A stretch of DNA of 9,175 nt from Oligoflexus sp. (GTDB lineage: Bacteria > Bdellovibrionota_B > Oligoflexia > Oligoflexales > Oligoflexaceae): assembly GCA_030151925.1 (NCBI GenBank), contig JASLCY010000433.1:1-9175 (forward strand), given 5' to 3'. The notes under the pieces are model-generated. The model saw only the letters and a list, made by a program, of their open reading frames with translations. It did no database searches and was not told where the DNA came from. This document shows positions 1 through 6,943 of the stretch, one piece after another (position 1 is the stretch's first letter; the number at the start of each line of letters is the position of its first letter). Both the position numbers and the translations under genes were made by a program.

Positions 1-178
1 CGATATCGAGTTTCTGTTCGTGCGTGAGTTCTTTGGAAAGTTCGTTCTCGTCAAGCGCTGCGAGGATGACAGACGTCAACTCGGGATTTTTCTCCCACAG
101 GCTCTCTTTCTTCTCCGCCGGCTTATTTTTATCCAAAAGCTTGTCCGAGGCCGATTTGCGTGTCTTAGCCTTTTCCAA
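1..178 (-). CDS. 5' part of an unidentified hydrophilic protein (partial, runs off left edge)
   Basis: The minus strand is open for 59 codons from a TTG at 178 to the window edge. The predicted N-terminus begins MEKAKTRKSASDKLLDKNKP. It is rich in Lys, Glu and Ser, with no signal peptide or membrane segment, so a cytoplasmic protein is likely. The TTG start is chosen because a strong GGGAGGAG ribosome-binding site lies 4 bases upstream (183-190), and a sigma70-like promoter lies just beyond it (212-240). The only nearby ATG (190-192, minus) is in another frame and reaches a stop after about 35 codons. The visible part matches no family I recognise. The gene diverges from sppA and may share control sequences with it. 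That it is coding rests on the open frame, the ribosome-binding site and the promoter, not on homology. Confidence 0.6.
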   Translation of the reverse strand, partial: MEKAKTRKSASDKLLDKNKPAEKKESLWEKNPELTSVILAALDENELSKELTHEQKLDI

Positions 179-182
179 AGCG

Positions 183-190
183 CTCCTCCC
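183..190 (-). promoter_or_regulatory. Ribosome-binding site deciding the TTG start at 178
   Basis: The minus strand reads GGGAGGAG here. Its GGAGG core sits 6 bases before the TTG at 178, which is near-ideal spacing. This is the main reason for preferring the TTG over the out-of-frame ATG that overlaps the site. Confidence 0.6.
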
Positions 191-211
191 ATGCGATCTT
201 TCCGAGGCTTC

Positions 212-240
212 AGAATACCGACTGAACGAAATATGTTCAA
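212..240 (-). promoter_or_regulatory. Sigma70-type promoter for the left-edge gene
   Basis: Read on the minus strand, TTGAAC (235-240) is followed after exactly 17 bp by TATTCT (212-217). Each hexamer matches the sigma70 consensus at 4 of 6 positions. A start of transcription near 205 would leave a leader of about 27 bases before the TTG codon. The -35 hexamer is embedded in a short dyad, TGAAC-N7-GTTCA (223-239), that could bind a regulator. The region is more AT-rich than its surroundings, as expected for an intergenic control region. Confidence 0.45.
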
Positions 241-323
241 GTTATCCTCGGTCTACTCTGTTGCTATGACTCGGTTTTTTGGATCACTGTCCGTTTCCCT
301 TTTCACAAAATCTGATTACACTA

Positions 324-345
324 GGGTTCTTGTTTGACCGAACCC
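324..345. repeat. Inverted repeat / short hairpin upstream of sppA
   Basis: GGGTTC (324-329) and GAACCC (340-345) are perfect 6-bp inverted arms around a 10-base loop. They end 20 bases before the chosen sppA start. In RNA this would be a leader hairpin just upstream of the ribosome-binding site; in DNA it could be an operator. Six pairs is short enough to arise by chance. Confidence 0.3.
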
Positions 346-365
346 CGTTCTATGGGAAATCACTT

Positions 366-2276
366 ATGGCCAATGAACGACCACGCTCCATCTTCTCGCG
401 CCTCGTGCGCAGTGTTTTCCTCATCTTTACTGGTTACTTCGCGCTCCTCGGCGTGCTCGTGACGACCGTCAGCCTCCTGATCGCCGTCGGCGTCTACAAG
501 AAGTTGAAAAACGATGATACGCAGGCGGAGACGCCGGCGAGAAAAGCCGCGGCCTCGGCGAGCCTCGATGACTCGATCGTGAGGATCACGCTCGAAAACG
601 GCGTGAGCTCGAGCGAGATCAGCGATCGCGCGAAGTTCTTCAGCCAGATCTTCGGCGGGGAATTCCCCGCGCAGCTCCAGGACCTCGAGATCACGCTGCG
701 CCGCGCGGCGGAGGACAACCGCGTCCACGCTATCCTGCTCGATATGGAGAACGGCGGCGGCGACTTCGTCACGATCACGGCCCTGCGGCGCGCGCTCGTG
801 AAGTTCGAGGAGAGCAAGAAGCCGGTTTACGTGCACATCAACGAGGGCGACACCCTCCCTTACTACCTCGCCTCGGTCGGCACCAAGGTGAACCTCGCGC
901 CGATCAGCGGCCTGACTTTGCCGGGACCGGCCTTCCAACTCACGTACTTCTCATCGGCGTTGAAGAAACTAGGCGTAGAGATGGAAGTGGTCCGGGCCGG
1001 GAAGTATAAATCGGCCATGGAGGCTTTCGTCCTCGATCAACCTTCACCCGAGACGCTCGAGATGTACAACTCGATGGAAAGCTCGCTCCGCGGCCATGTG
1101 GTCGAAGGCATCAGCGCGGGCCGCAAGAAGCCTAAGGAAGAGGTCGACGGCTGGCTGAAGCGCTCGCTCTTCACCAGCCAGCAATCCCTGCAGAAGGGCC
1201 TGGTCGATCGCCTCGGTTATCTCCCGGAATGGATCGAGGAGATCAAGCAGGAGGCTAAGGCGACCAACATCGTCTCCTACGAGAAGTACCTGCGCGAGAC
1301 CGAGAAGATGGACGACAAGCTCGAGGCGCCCAAGATGGGCAGCGGCAAGCAGCCCGCCCTCGCCATGATCGAGGCTTCGGGCGAGATCGTGATGGGCGGC
1401 AGCAACGGCGAGACCACGGGCCGCATCGTGCCCAAGGAGCTCATCAAGGAATTGCAGTGGGCCGCGGATCAGGACGAGGTCAAAGCCGTGATCTTCCGCA
1501 TCGATAGCCCGGGCGGCTCCGCCCTCGCCTCGGACCTGATCTGGAACGAAGTGCGGAAACTGCGGGAGAAGAAGCCCGTGATCGTGTCCATGGGGACGGT
1601 CGCGGCTTCCGGCGGATACTATATCGCGGCGCCGGCGACGATGATCGTGGCCGAGCCGACGACGATCACCGGCTCCATCGGCGTGATCGGGGCCGTGCCC
1701 AAGGGCCTGCAGATCGCCGACAAGTGGGGCGTGTCGTTCCACATCGTGACGGAATCGGATCGCCGGAACTACCTCAACTTCGGCACGAAGAGCACGGAAG
1801 CGGATAAGCAGATCCTCGGCGAATCGATCGAGGAGACCTACAACGCGTTCGTGCGGAAGGTCGCGGAAGGCCGCAAGCAGGATCCGCAGCATATCTATGC
1901 TATCGCGCAAGGTCGCGTCTACACCGGCGCGGAAGCGCTCAGGCTGGGGCTCGTCGATAAGCTCGGCGGCCTTACCGAAGCCGTGCGCGAAGCGAAGATC
2001 GCGGCGAAGCTCGATCCCGATAAGCTCTATCCGCTCGACCATTATCAGCCGGACGACGAGAACCTGCTCGATTGTCTGACCGCGGGGAACGCCTGGAACT
2101 GCCTGAAAGACTTCAAATCCGGCGCCTCGGCCCGCATCGCCGAGCTCTCGGGCGAGCCGAAGCTCCTGAGCGGCCCTCTCAAAACCCTGCGCGAGGTGGA
2201 AGGGCTGCTGGGCGATTCCAAGGTCCTCGCTTACTGGCCGGGACACGTGGTCTGGTCTGAAGGTGAGGAGCGCTGA
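366..2276 (+). CDS. sppA: Signal peptide peptidase SppA, 67K type (S49 serine protease)
   Basis: This is a membrane-anchored serine protease that degrades signal peptides after their release from exported proteins. The predicted protein has 636 residues, close to the 618 of E. coli SppA. Residues about 16-44 form one hydrophobic N-terminal anchor, and two tandem S49-type domains follow. The first contains YKSAMEAF with Lys215, and the second contains SPGGSA (from residue 381) and AASGGYY with Ser415. These match the E. coli Lys209/Ser409 catalytic dyad in motif and spacing, so the enzyme should be active. ATG 366 is preferred: GGGA at 354-357 lies 8 bases upstream, whereas the longer frame from TTG 279 adds 29 residues with no clear ribosome-binding site. 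The stop abuts the GTG of the DUF58 gene, which makes sppA the first gene of that coupled cluster. No convincing promoter was found; TTATCC-17-TGCTATGAC at 242-270 is a weak candidate. Confidence 0.95.
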   Translation: MANERPRSIFSRLVRSVFLIFTGYFALLGVLVTTVSLLIAVGVYKKLKNDDTQAETPARKAAASASLDDSIVRITLENGVSSSEISDRAKFFSQIFGGEFPAQLQDLEITLRRAAEDNRVHAILLDMENGGGDFVTITALRRALVKFEESKKPVYVHINEGDTLPYYLASVGTKVNLAPISGLTLPGPAFQLTYFSSALKKLGVEMEVVRAGKYKSAMEAFVLDQPSPETLEMYNSMESSLRGHVVEGISAGRKKPKEEVDGWLKRSLFTSQQSLQKGLVDRLGYLPEWIEEIKQEAKATNIVSYEKYLRETEKMDDKLEAPKMGSGKQPALAMIEASGEIVMGGSNGETTGRIVPKELIKELQWAADQDEVKAVIFRIDSPGGSALASDLIWNEVRKLREKKPVIVSMGTVAASGGYYIAAPATMIVAEPTTITGSIGVIGAVPKGLQIADKWGVSFHIVTESDRRNYLNFGTKSTEADKQILGESIEETYNAFVRKVAEGRKQDPQHIYAIAQGRVYTGAEALRLGLVDKLGGLTEAVREAKIAAKLDPDKLYPLDHYQPDDENLLDCLTAGNAWNCLKDFKSGASARIAELSGEPKLLSGPLKTLREVEGLLGDSKVLAYWPGHVVWSEGEER

Positions 2277-3164
2277 GTGTTAGCCCCGGACGTTCTCGCT
2301 AAAATTCGACATCTGCAACTCAAAGCGGATCACCTCGCGTCCGACATGCTGCTCGGTGATTACGTGAGCGCCTTCAAGGGGCGCGGTTGGGACTTTGAAG
2401 AACTTAGGGAGTACGTGCCGGGCGACGACCTGCGCAGCATCGATTGGAACGTGACGGCCCGCACCAGCACGCCTTTCGTCAAGGTCTATCGGGAAGAACG
2501 GGACATGACGATCCTCCTGGTCCTCGACGTCTCGTCCTCCCTCTATTTCACCGGGCAGGGCCGCCCCAAGCATGAGCAGGCCGCGGAGCTCGCGGCCATC
2601 CTCGCTTTCCTCGCGACCAAACACAAAGACAAAGTCGGGCTGCTGCTTTTCGCGGACACGGTCGAGCATTACACGCCGCCCAGCAAGGGGCAAAAGCACA
2701 TCTGGGACATCATCCGCCGCGTGCTCACGCACAAGGCGCAGGGGCAGGGGACCCAGCTCGAGGAAGCCCTCAAGTACCTGCTCAACATCCGCAAGAAACG
2801 GGCCCTCGTGTTCGTGATCTCCGACTTCTATGCGAGCGTGAAACCCAGCCTTCTCCGGCAGCTCTCGTCGCGGCACGAAGTGGTTTGCGCCCGTATCGTC
2901 GATCCCACCGAGGCTTCTTTGCCCAGCGCCGGGGTCATCGCCCTCGAGGATCGCGAGAGCGGCGAGAAGATCTACGTGAACACGGACGATGCCCGCGTCC
3001 GCGAAGAGTGGGCGAGCAAACAAAGGGCCGAGATCGAACGCTGGGCGCAGTCCATGCGGCAGATGCAGGCGACGCCGCTCCTCGTGCCTACGGAAAGACC
3101 AGTGGCGGATACCCTGCAAACCTTCCTGAGGCAAAGGGATCTCAGACGGCGGAGGCGGTCATGA
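2277..3164 (+). CDS. DUF58 family protein (MoxR/Bat cluster type)
   Basis: The 295-residue protein carries the DUF58 signature near residues 42-62 (REYVPGDDLRSIDW then TAR), followed by PFVKVYREERD. After this comes a VWA-like fold with the metal-site motif DVSSS (84-88) and a second strand ending VISDF. No membrane segment is visible, so it should be cytoplasmic or peripheral. DUF58 proteins are typically found with MoxR AAA+ ATPases and VWA proteins. Their biochemical role is poorly defined, and protein assembly or metal-dependent binding is usually proposed. The GTG start directly follows the sppA TGA, with AAGGTGAGGAG as ribosome-binding site inside the sppA end. Its own stop overlaps the next gene as ATGA. 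This is tight evidence for translational coupling with both neighbours. A MoxR gene is expected upstream in most genomes and is not in this window. Confidence 0.92.
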   Translation: MLAPDVLAKIRHLQLKADHLASDMLLGDYVSAFKGRGWDFEELREYVPGDDLRSIDWNVTARTSTPFVKVYREERDMTILLVLDVSSSLYFTGQGRPKHEQAAELAAILAFLATKHKDKVGLLLFADTVEHYTPPSKGQKHIWDIIRRVLTHKAQGQGTQLEEALKYLLNIRKKRALVFVISDFYASVKPSLLRQLSSRHEVVCARIVDPTEASLPSAGVIALEDRESGEKIYVNTDDARVREEWASKQRAEIERWAQSMRQMQATPLLVPTERPVADTLQTFLRQRDLRRRRRS

Positions 3165-4153
3165 TTTTTGAATACCCCTACGTCCTGGGGCTTATCCTGC
3201 TGCTGCCGCTTCTCTATATGTATCAGACGCGGCGCGAGCGCAAACGCCGGGGCTTCGGTTTTCCCAGCCTCGCGACGCTCAAGGCCTATGGCTGGGGCGC
3301 GGCCTGGCCTCGCCGCATGCCTCTGCTCCTGCGTGCGCTGACGCTCCTCTGCCTGATCCTCGCCGCCGCGCGGCCGCTCGGCGGCGACGTGCGGGCGAAG
3401 AAACACAGCGAAGGGCTCGATATCATGCTCGCCCTCGATACCTCGGGCAGTATGCGGGCGATGGACTTCATCCTGAACAAGGAGCGCGAGGATCGCCTGA
3501 CGGTCGTGAAACACGTGGTGGAGGATTTTATCAGCTCCCGCCCCGACGACCGCATCGGCATCGTGGTCTTCGGCACCGAAGCCTTTACCCAGGCGCCGCT
3601 GACGATGGACCACAAGGTCCTCCTGCAGTTCCTCAAACACGTGAGCATAGCGATGGCCGGCCCGGAGACGGCGATCGGCGACGGGCTCGCGACCGCCATC
3701 AAACGGCTCAAGGACGTGCCGGCCCCTTCGAAGATCATCATCCTCCTCACCGACGGCGATAACACCTCGGGCACCATCAATCCGCTCGAGGCCGCGCAGC
3801 TCGCCAAGACGCTGGGCATCCGCGTCTACACGATCGCGGTGGGCAGCAACGAACCCGTGCCTTTCCCCGTGCAGGGTTTTTGGGGCACGGAATACCGCAA
3901 TCAACTCATCCGCATGGATACGGAGACGCTCGAGAAGATCGCCGGCCTCACCGGCGGGCGGAGCTTCGTCGCCAAGGATACGCAAACGCTGAGCCATATC
4001 TATAAGGTGATCGACCAGCTCGAGAAGAGCAAACAGGAGTGGGAGGATCCGGTGCAGAGGGAAGAGCTCGCCGGTCTGTTCCTGATGGGCGCGCTGATCA
4101 GCCTCTTCGCTGAGCTCTTGTGGATGGGAACTCGCCTGAGGGTCGTACCATGA
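3161..4153 (+). CDS. batA: BatA-like VWA domain membrane protein
   Basis: The predicted protein has 330 residues. Two N-terminal hydrophobic segments (about 6-22 and 53-71) are separated by a short basic loop. A VWA domain follows, from about residue 87, and a C-terminal membrane segment covers about 303-322. The metal-ion site appears complete: DTSGS at 93-97, a Thr near 170 in GPETAIGDG, and Asp198 in LTDGD. Order and topology match BatA of Bat (aerotolerance) operons, whose products form envelope complexes with BatB. Strand IIILLTDGD and the RVYTIAVG segment are typical of the group. ATG 3161 is chosen because it overlaps the DUF58 stop as ATGA and begins directly with the membrane segment. 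An upstream in-frame extension to 2885 would run through most of the DUF58 C-terminal half and is rejected. The symbol rests on domain layout and gene order; the two VWA paralogs are told apart mainly by position. Confidence 0.88.
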   Translation: MIFEYPYVLGLILLLPLLYMYQTRRERKRRGFGFPSLATLKAYGWGAAWPRRMPLLLRALTLLCLILAAARPLGGDVRAKKHSEGLDIMLALDTSGSMRAMDFILNKEREDRLTVVKHVVEDFISSRPDDRIGIVVFGTEAFTQAPLTMDHKVLLQFLKHVSIAMAGPETAIGDGLATAIKRLKDVPAPSKIIILLTDGDNTSGTINPLEAAQLAKTLGIRVYTIAVGSNEPVPFPVQGFWGTEYRNQLIRMDTETLEKIAGLTGGRSFVAKDTQTLSHIYKVIDQLEKSKQEWEDPVQREELAGLFLMGALISLFAELLWMGTRLRVVP

Positions 4154-5115
4154 ATTTCGCGAGCGGACGTTATCTCTATCTCCTGCCGCTGCTGCTGCTG
4201 CTGGCGCTCGGCCTCAGCCTCTGGAGCGCGAAGGTCTATCGGCAGCGCCTCGCCCTGCTTTCACGGCAGTTTCTGCAGCGATCGGAAAGCCTGATCGGCC
4301 TGCGCCGGCTGCTCATCCTGCTCTCGCTGGCCGCGATCATCCTCGCGCTCGCCCGGCCGCGCTGGGATTTTCATTGGACCGAGGTGAAGCATCGCGGCTC
4401 CGATATCATCGTGGTCCTCGACCTTTCGCAGAGCATGCTCGCCACCGACGTGAAACCCAACCGGCTGGAAAAGGCGAAACGCGCGATCCGCGACCTGCTC
4501 GGCGCGGTCCAGGGCGATAGGATAGGCCTCGTGTTATTCTCGGGCGACGCCTTTATCCAGTGCCCTCTGACGTTCGACAAGGGCAGCTTCGACCTCTTCC
4601 TCGACGCGGCGACGATCGATCTCCTGCCGCATCAGGGAACCGAGATCGCCGGGGCTTTGGATCTCGCGGAACGCGCCTTCGAGCAAGGCAGCGAAGTCGG
4701 GACGCATGCGAAGACCGTGATCCTGATCAGCGACGGTGAGGACCACGGTGACAACGCCCTGGTCCGGGCCCAGACGCTCGGGGAAAAAGGCGTGAAGGTC
4801 TACTCGCTCGGGATGGGGACCGAAGGATCGCCGATCCCGACCGCCAACGGCTCGTTCCTCCGGGATAAACGCGGGCAATTGATTCTCAGCAAACCCGACC
4901 TCCCGGGGCTGGCGAAGATCGCTGAGGCGACGGGGGGAAGGCTTATTCAAGGCAATGAAAACCTTGATGATTTCTATCGAAAAGAGCTGAGCCATGGCAG
5001 CGAGCTGCAAAGCACCCGGGAAAAGGTCTGGGTTGAACGCCATGTCATGCTAAGTGCCCTAGCTCTTTGCCTTTTGTGTCTCGAATATTTCTTAAGCCAA
5101 AGGCGAGTGGCCTGA
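4150..5115 (+). CDS. batB: BatB-like VWA domain membrane protein
   Basis: This is the second VWA membrane protein, 321 residues long. A long Leu-rich hydrophobic segment spans about residues 8-26, and a second about 52-68 ends in ALARPRW, the same junction type as in the preceding gene. The VWA domain begins near residue 85 with the metal-site motif DLSQS (91-95), then Thr164 in QGTEIAGAL and Asp195 in ISDGED. A C-terminal hydrophobic helix covers about 298-316. The architecture is that of BatB, the usual partner of BatA, placing the VWA domain outside the cytoplasmic membrane. The start at 4150 overlaps the batA stop as ATGA; the in-frame codons from 4120 lie inside batA. The last 150 bases are noticeably less GC-rich than the rest of the gene and grade into a promoter for the TPR gene. 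Many Bat operons fuse or add TPR and BatD genes next; here only a TPR gene follows. Confidence 0.88.
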   Translation: MNFASGRYLYLLPLLLLLALGLSLWSAKVYRQRLALLSRQFLQRSESLIGLRRLLILLSLAAIILALARPRWDFHWTEVKHRGSDIIVVLDLSQSMLATDVKPNRLEKAKRAIRDLLGAVQGDRIGLVLFSGDAFIQCPLTFDKGSFDLFLDAATIDLLPHQGTEIAGALDLAERAFEQGSEVGTHAKTVILISDGEDHGDNALVRAQTLGEKGVKVYSLGMGTEGSPIPTANGSFLRDKRGQLILSKPDLPGLAKIAEATGGRLIQGNENLDDFYRKELSHGSELQSTREKVWVERHVMLSALALCLLCLEYFLSQRRVA

Positions 5116-5117
5116 TC

Positions 5118-5146
5118 TTGCCAAATTGACCTAATAAAGATATGAT
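5118..5146 (+). promoter_or_regulatory. Sigma70-type promoter for the TPR gene
   Basis: TTGCCA (5118-5123) and TATGAT (5141-5146) are separated by exactly 17 bp, and each matches the sigma70 consensus at 5 of 6 positions. This is the best promoter-like sequence in the window. It starts 2 bases after the batB stop. The predicted transcription start near 5153 leaves a leader of about 19 bases carrying AAGGAG. The ATG at 5142 falls inside the -10 hexamer and so could not be the start of a message made here. Confidence 0.65.
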
Positions 5147-5160
5147 CCCGCTCAATTCAG

Positions 5161-5166
5161 AAGGAG
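5161..5166 (+). promoter_or_regulatory. Ribosome-binding site deciding the TPR gene start at 5172
   Basis: AAGGAG lies 5 bases before ATG 5172. The earlier in-frame ATG at 5142 has no such site and lies in the predicted -10 hexamer, so 5172 is the better start. Confidence 0.65.
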
Positions 5167-5171
5167 TGCCT

Positions 5172-6119
5172 ATGCCTCAGGCCAAGCCCAACCGTAAACA
5201 CAAAGAAGTGAAGAACCAGAAAGAGATGGTTATCTGGACAGCTATTCTCGCCGTTCTTCTGCTGATCGCCGCCGGCCTTCTCTGGAAGATGCGCGCCGCC
5301 GACAGCTCCATCCATATTCCTGAAACGGCTTTTGAAAAGAAAACCGTGGCCCGCCCTCGCGAAGGCCTGGCGGAAGACTCGGCCGCGAGCCGTTTTTCGC
5401 CTTCGACCCTCTCCAGCAACGGCGCCCGTCCCGAAGTTCCGCCCAGCAATGAATTGAAACGCGCCATGGAGCTCGTGGACCAGGGGCACTGGGACGAGGC
5501 GGAGCCCATCCTCCTCGCCGAACTCGCCAAGGATCCCAAGAACGAGAGCGTGCTCCTCGAGCTGGCGATGATCCAGATCCTCGATAAACACCAGCCGCAG
5601 GCGGCCGTGCCTTATCTCGAGACCGCGATCCGCGTGAATCCGACGAACGACGCGGCGATCGAAGAGCTGCTCGGCGTTTATGAGGAAGGCCAGAACTGGG
5701 ATCAGGCCGTGCGTTTCTTCGAATCGATCCCGGACGGCGAAGGGCATGGTTACGTCGACTACGGCCGCGGCACGGCCCTGCTTTCGGCCGGCCGCAACGC
5801 GGAAGCCGCCGACCTTTTGCGCAAGTCGGTCTACGAAGAGGACAATAAGAACTTCACCGCGCGCGAGAGCCTCGCGACGGCGCTCGAGAGCACCGGCAAG
5901 CTCGAGGACGCGGCGCACGAATACGAGCAGGTGATCCAAAGCGGAAGCTATAAGCCCGAGCAGGTGCGCATCGCGAAGATCCGTCTCGCGAACACCTACG
6001 CCCTCGAGAAGAACTACGCCCAGGCCCGCGCCCTGCTCGAGCCGCTGGTCGAGGCTGATCCGAAAGATCGTTGGGCCGCCCGCGTGCTCGAGCAGCTCGA
6101 CCGCAAGGAAAGCCGCTAA
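5172..6119 (+). CDS. Membrane-anchored tetratricopeptide repeat protein
   Basis: The predicted 315-residue protein has a very basic N-terminus, then a single hydrophobic helix at about residues 20-39. A low-complexity linker (about 45-92) and a run of TPR-type helical pairs (about 93-310) follow. The clearest repeats include VDQGHWDEAEPILLAEL (about 102-118), the unit ending in ETAIRVNP (150-157), GQNWDQAVRFFESIP, TGKLEDAAHEYEQVI and EKNYAQARALLEPLVEADP. With positive residues before the helix and no cleavage site, the TPR array should face the periplasm and act as a protein-interaction scaffold. TPR proteins are regular members of Bat clusters (BatC, BatE or BatB fusions), so a role with the upstream VWA pair is likely but inferred. 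It is not clearly one named Bat protein. It has its own predicted promoter in the 56-bp gap and ends before a strong terminator, so it can be made apart from, or in addition to, read-through from sppA-batB. Confidence 0.85.
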   Translation: MPQAKPNRKHKEVKNQKEMVIWTAILAVLLLIAAGLLWKMRAADSSIHIPETAFEKKTVARPREGLAEDSAASRFSPSTLSSNGARPEVPPSNELKRAMELVDQGHWDEAEPILLAELAKDPKNESVLLELAMIQILDKHQPQAAVPYLETAIRVNPTNDAAIEELLGVYEEGQNWDQAVRFFESIPDGEGHGYVDYGRGTALLSAGRNAEAADLLRKSVYEEDNKNFTARESLATALESTGKLEDAAHEYEQVIQSGSYKPEQVRIAKIRLANTYALEKNYAQARALLEPLVEADPKDRWAARVLEQLDRKESR

Positions 6120-6145
6120 ACCTCGGGCTCTCCTGCAAGCGAAAC

Positions 6146-6188
6146 GATCCCCTGCCGGGCCTTCCCTAGCAGGGGATCATTTTTCTTT
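6146..6188 (+). terminator. Rho-independent terminator after the TPR gene
   Basis: GATCCCCTGC (6146-6155) and GCAGGGGATC (6169-6178) form a perfect 10-bp stem around a 13-base loop. The loop can itself pair GGG with CCC. The right arm is followed by ATTTTTCTTT, a typical U-rich tail. It begins 27 bases after the TPR stop codon and should end the sppA-to-TPR transcription block, isolating it from the CheZ-like pair downstream. Confidence 0.92.
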
Positions 6189-6214
6189 ACAGTCTATCCC
6201 GCCCCTCTTCTTAT
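6186..6214 (+). promoter_or_regulatory. Candidate promoter for the CheZ-like gene pair
   Basis: TTTACA (6186-6191, 5 of 6 to TTGACA) is followed after 17 bp by TCTTAT (6209-6214, 4 of 6 to TATAAT). It lies between the terminator and the first CheZ-like gene, where a promoter is needed. The match is modest. A predicted start near 6221 would leave about 50 bases of pyrimidine-rich leader before the AAGGGG ribosome-binding site. Confidence 0.3.
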
Positions 6215-6272
6215 CCTTTACTATAGTCACAGTGCTTTTTTCCTTTCTTTCCAAATACCGAAGGGGTGCCCT

Positions 6273-6929
6273 ATGGGAGCCAAGGCCCTTGAGCCCATCA
6301 CGATCACCAAGGCCGAACTCGATCAGACGTTCCTCGCCATCCTCACGGCGCAATGCCAGAGAGCGACTGAAGAGGCCGGCCACTGCACGGGGTCCATCTT
6401 CAATCTCACTTCGAAATACCTGAATCAACCCGAGTTCGAAGTGCTCCAGCAGTTCTATGATCTCTACTTCGTGGCCAGCGGCGAGATGGAAAGCAAGAAG
6501 CAGGCGATCAACGACGACGTCGACGACCTCGTCTCGATGCTGCAGGAGCAACTCGCCCGCGGCGAGGAGCTCTCGGCGCCCGAAGAGAACGAGGCCAGGA
6601 AACAGGAGAGGCTCTCGCTCTCCGCCATCCAGAAGAAGCTGGAGGGCCTGATCACCCTCGATAGCGGCATCCGCGACCAGGTCCTCCCGGCCCTCGCCTC
6701 GATGCAGTTCGAAGACGCGGTGCGGCAGAGGATAGACCACCTGGTCTTCGGTTGGGACCTCGTCGTGCATATGCTGACCGCCCAAGGCCAAGTCGATTGG
6801 CAGGATATCGCCCGCGAGATCGGCAAGAAGACCAGCTCGGTCGAGGAAGCCAACGATTTTTATCGCGACGTCCTGAATGAGGAAGCTCCGGCCGGATCGG
6901 AAGCTCGTAGCACGTTCATCGAATTCTGA
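6273..6929 (+). CDS. CheZ-like protein with D-x3-Q motif (putative response-regulator phosphatase), first of a pair
   Basis: This is a soluble, largely helical, acidic protein of 218 residues, similar in size to E. coli CheZ (214). No signal peptide or membrane segment is seen. The key motif is SMQFEDAVRQRIDHL (about 143-157), in which Asp148 and Gln152 have the same D-x3-Q spacing as Asp143/Gln147 in E. coli CheZ, residues that drive CheY-P dephosphorylation. A Glu/Gln/Lys-rich stretch around 80-125 could form the long hairpin typical of CheZ. The C-terminus ends STFIEF; in CheZ a C-terminal aromatic helix binds CheY. ATG 6273 has AAGGGG 6 bases upstream. A second gene with the same kind of motif follows after 14 bases. 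No cheA, cheY or receptor gene is in view, so the partner regulator is unknown. Phosphatase activity is inferred from the motif; the protein could instead only bind a CheY-like domain. Confidence 0.7.
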   Translation: MGAKALEPITITKAELDQTFLAILTAQCQRATEEAGHCTGSIFNLTSKYLNQPEFEVLQQFYDLYFVASGEMESKKQAINDDVDDLVSMLQEQLARGEELSAPEENEARKQERLSLSAIQKKLEGLITLDSGIRDQVLPALASMQFEDAVRQRIDHLVFGWDLVVHMLTAQGQVDWQDIAREIGKKTSSVEEANDFYRDVLNEEAPAGSEARSTFIEF

Positions 6930-6943
6930 TCGGAGGTTCGCCC

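Noticed and set aside
279..365. TTG-initiated N-terminal extension of SppA by 29 residues
   Set aside because: There is no clear ribosome-binding site before 279, and the extension delays the membrane anchor. ATG 366 has GGGA at suitable spacing.
1044..2246. A 400-codon open frame on the minus strand within sppA
   Set aside because: The plus-strand SppA has intact catalytic motifs across this span. The antisense product is the Arg/His/Leu/Asp-rich pattern expected from the complement of GC-rich codons, and no family is recognisable.
2885..3160. In-frame extension of BatA back into DUF58
   Set aside because: It would overlap 280 bases of a well-supported gene. The ATG at 3161 overlaps the stop as ATGA and begins with the expected membrane segment.
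2280..3997. Two long minus-strand open frames (2280-3134 and 2972-3997) under DUF58 and batA
   Set aside because: Both lie opposite genes with clear DUF58 and VWA motifs, and have the composition of codon shadows.
4518..4524. TAGGATA inside batB, matching part of the arm of the 8154-8188 repeat
   Set aside because: Only 7 bases, no inverted partner and within a conserved coding region, so chance is the simplest explanation.
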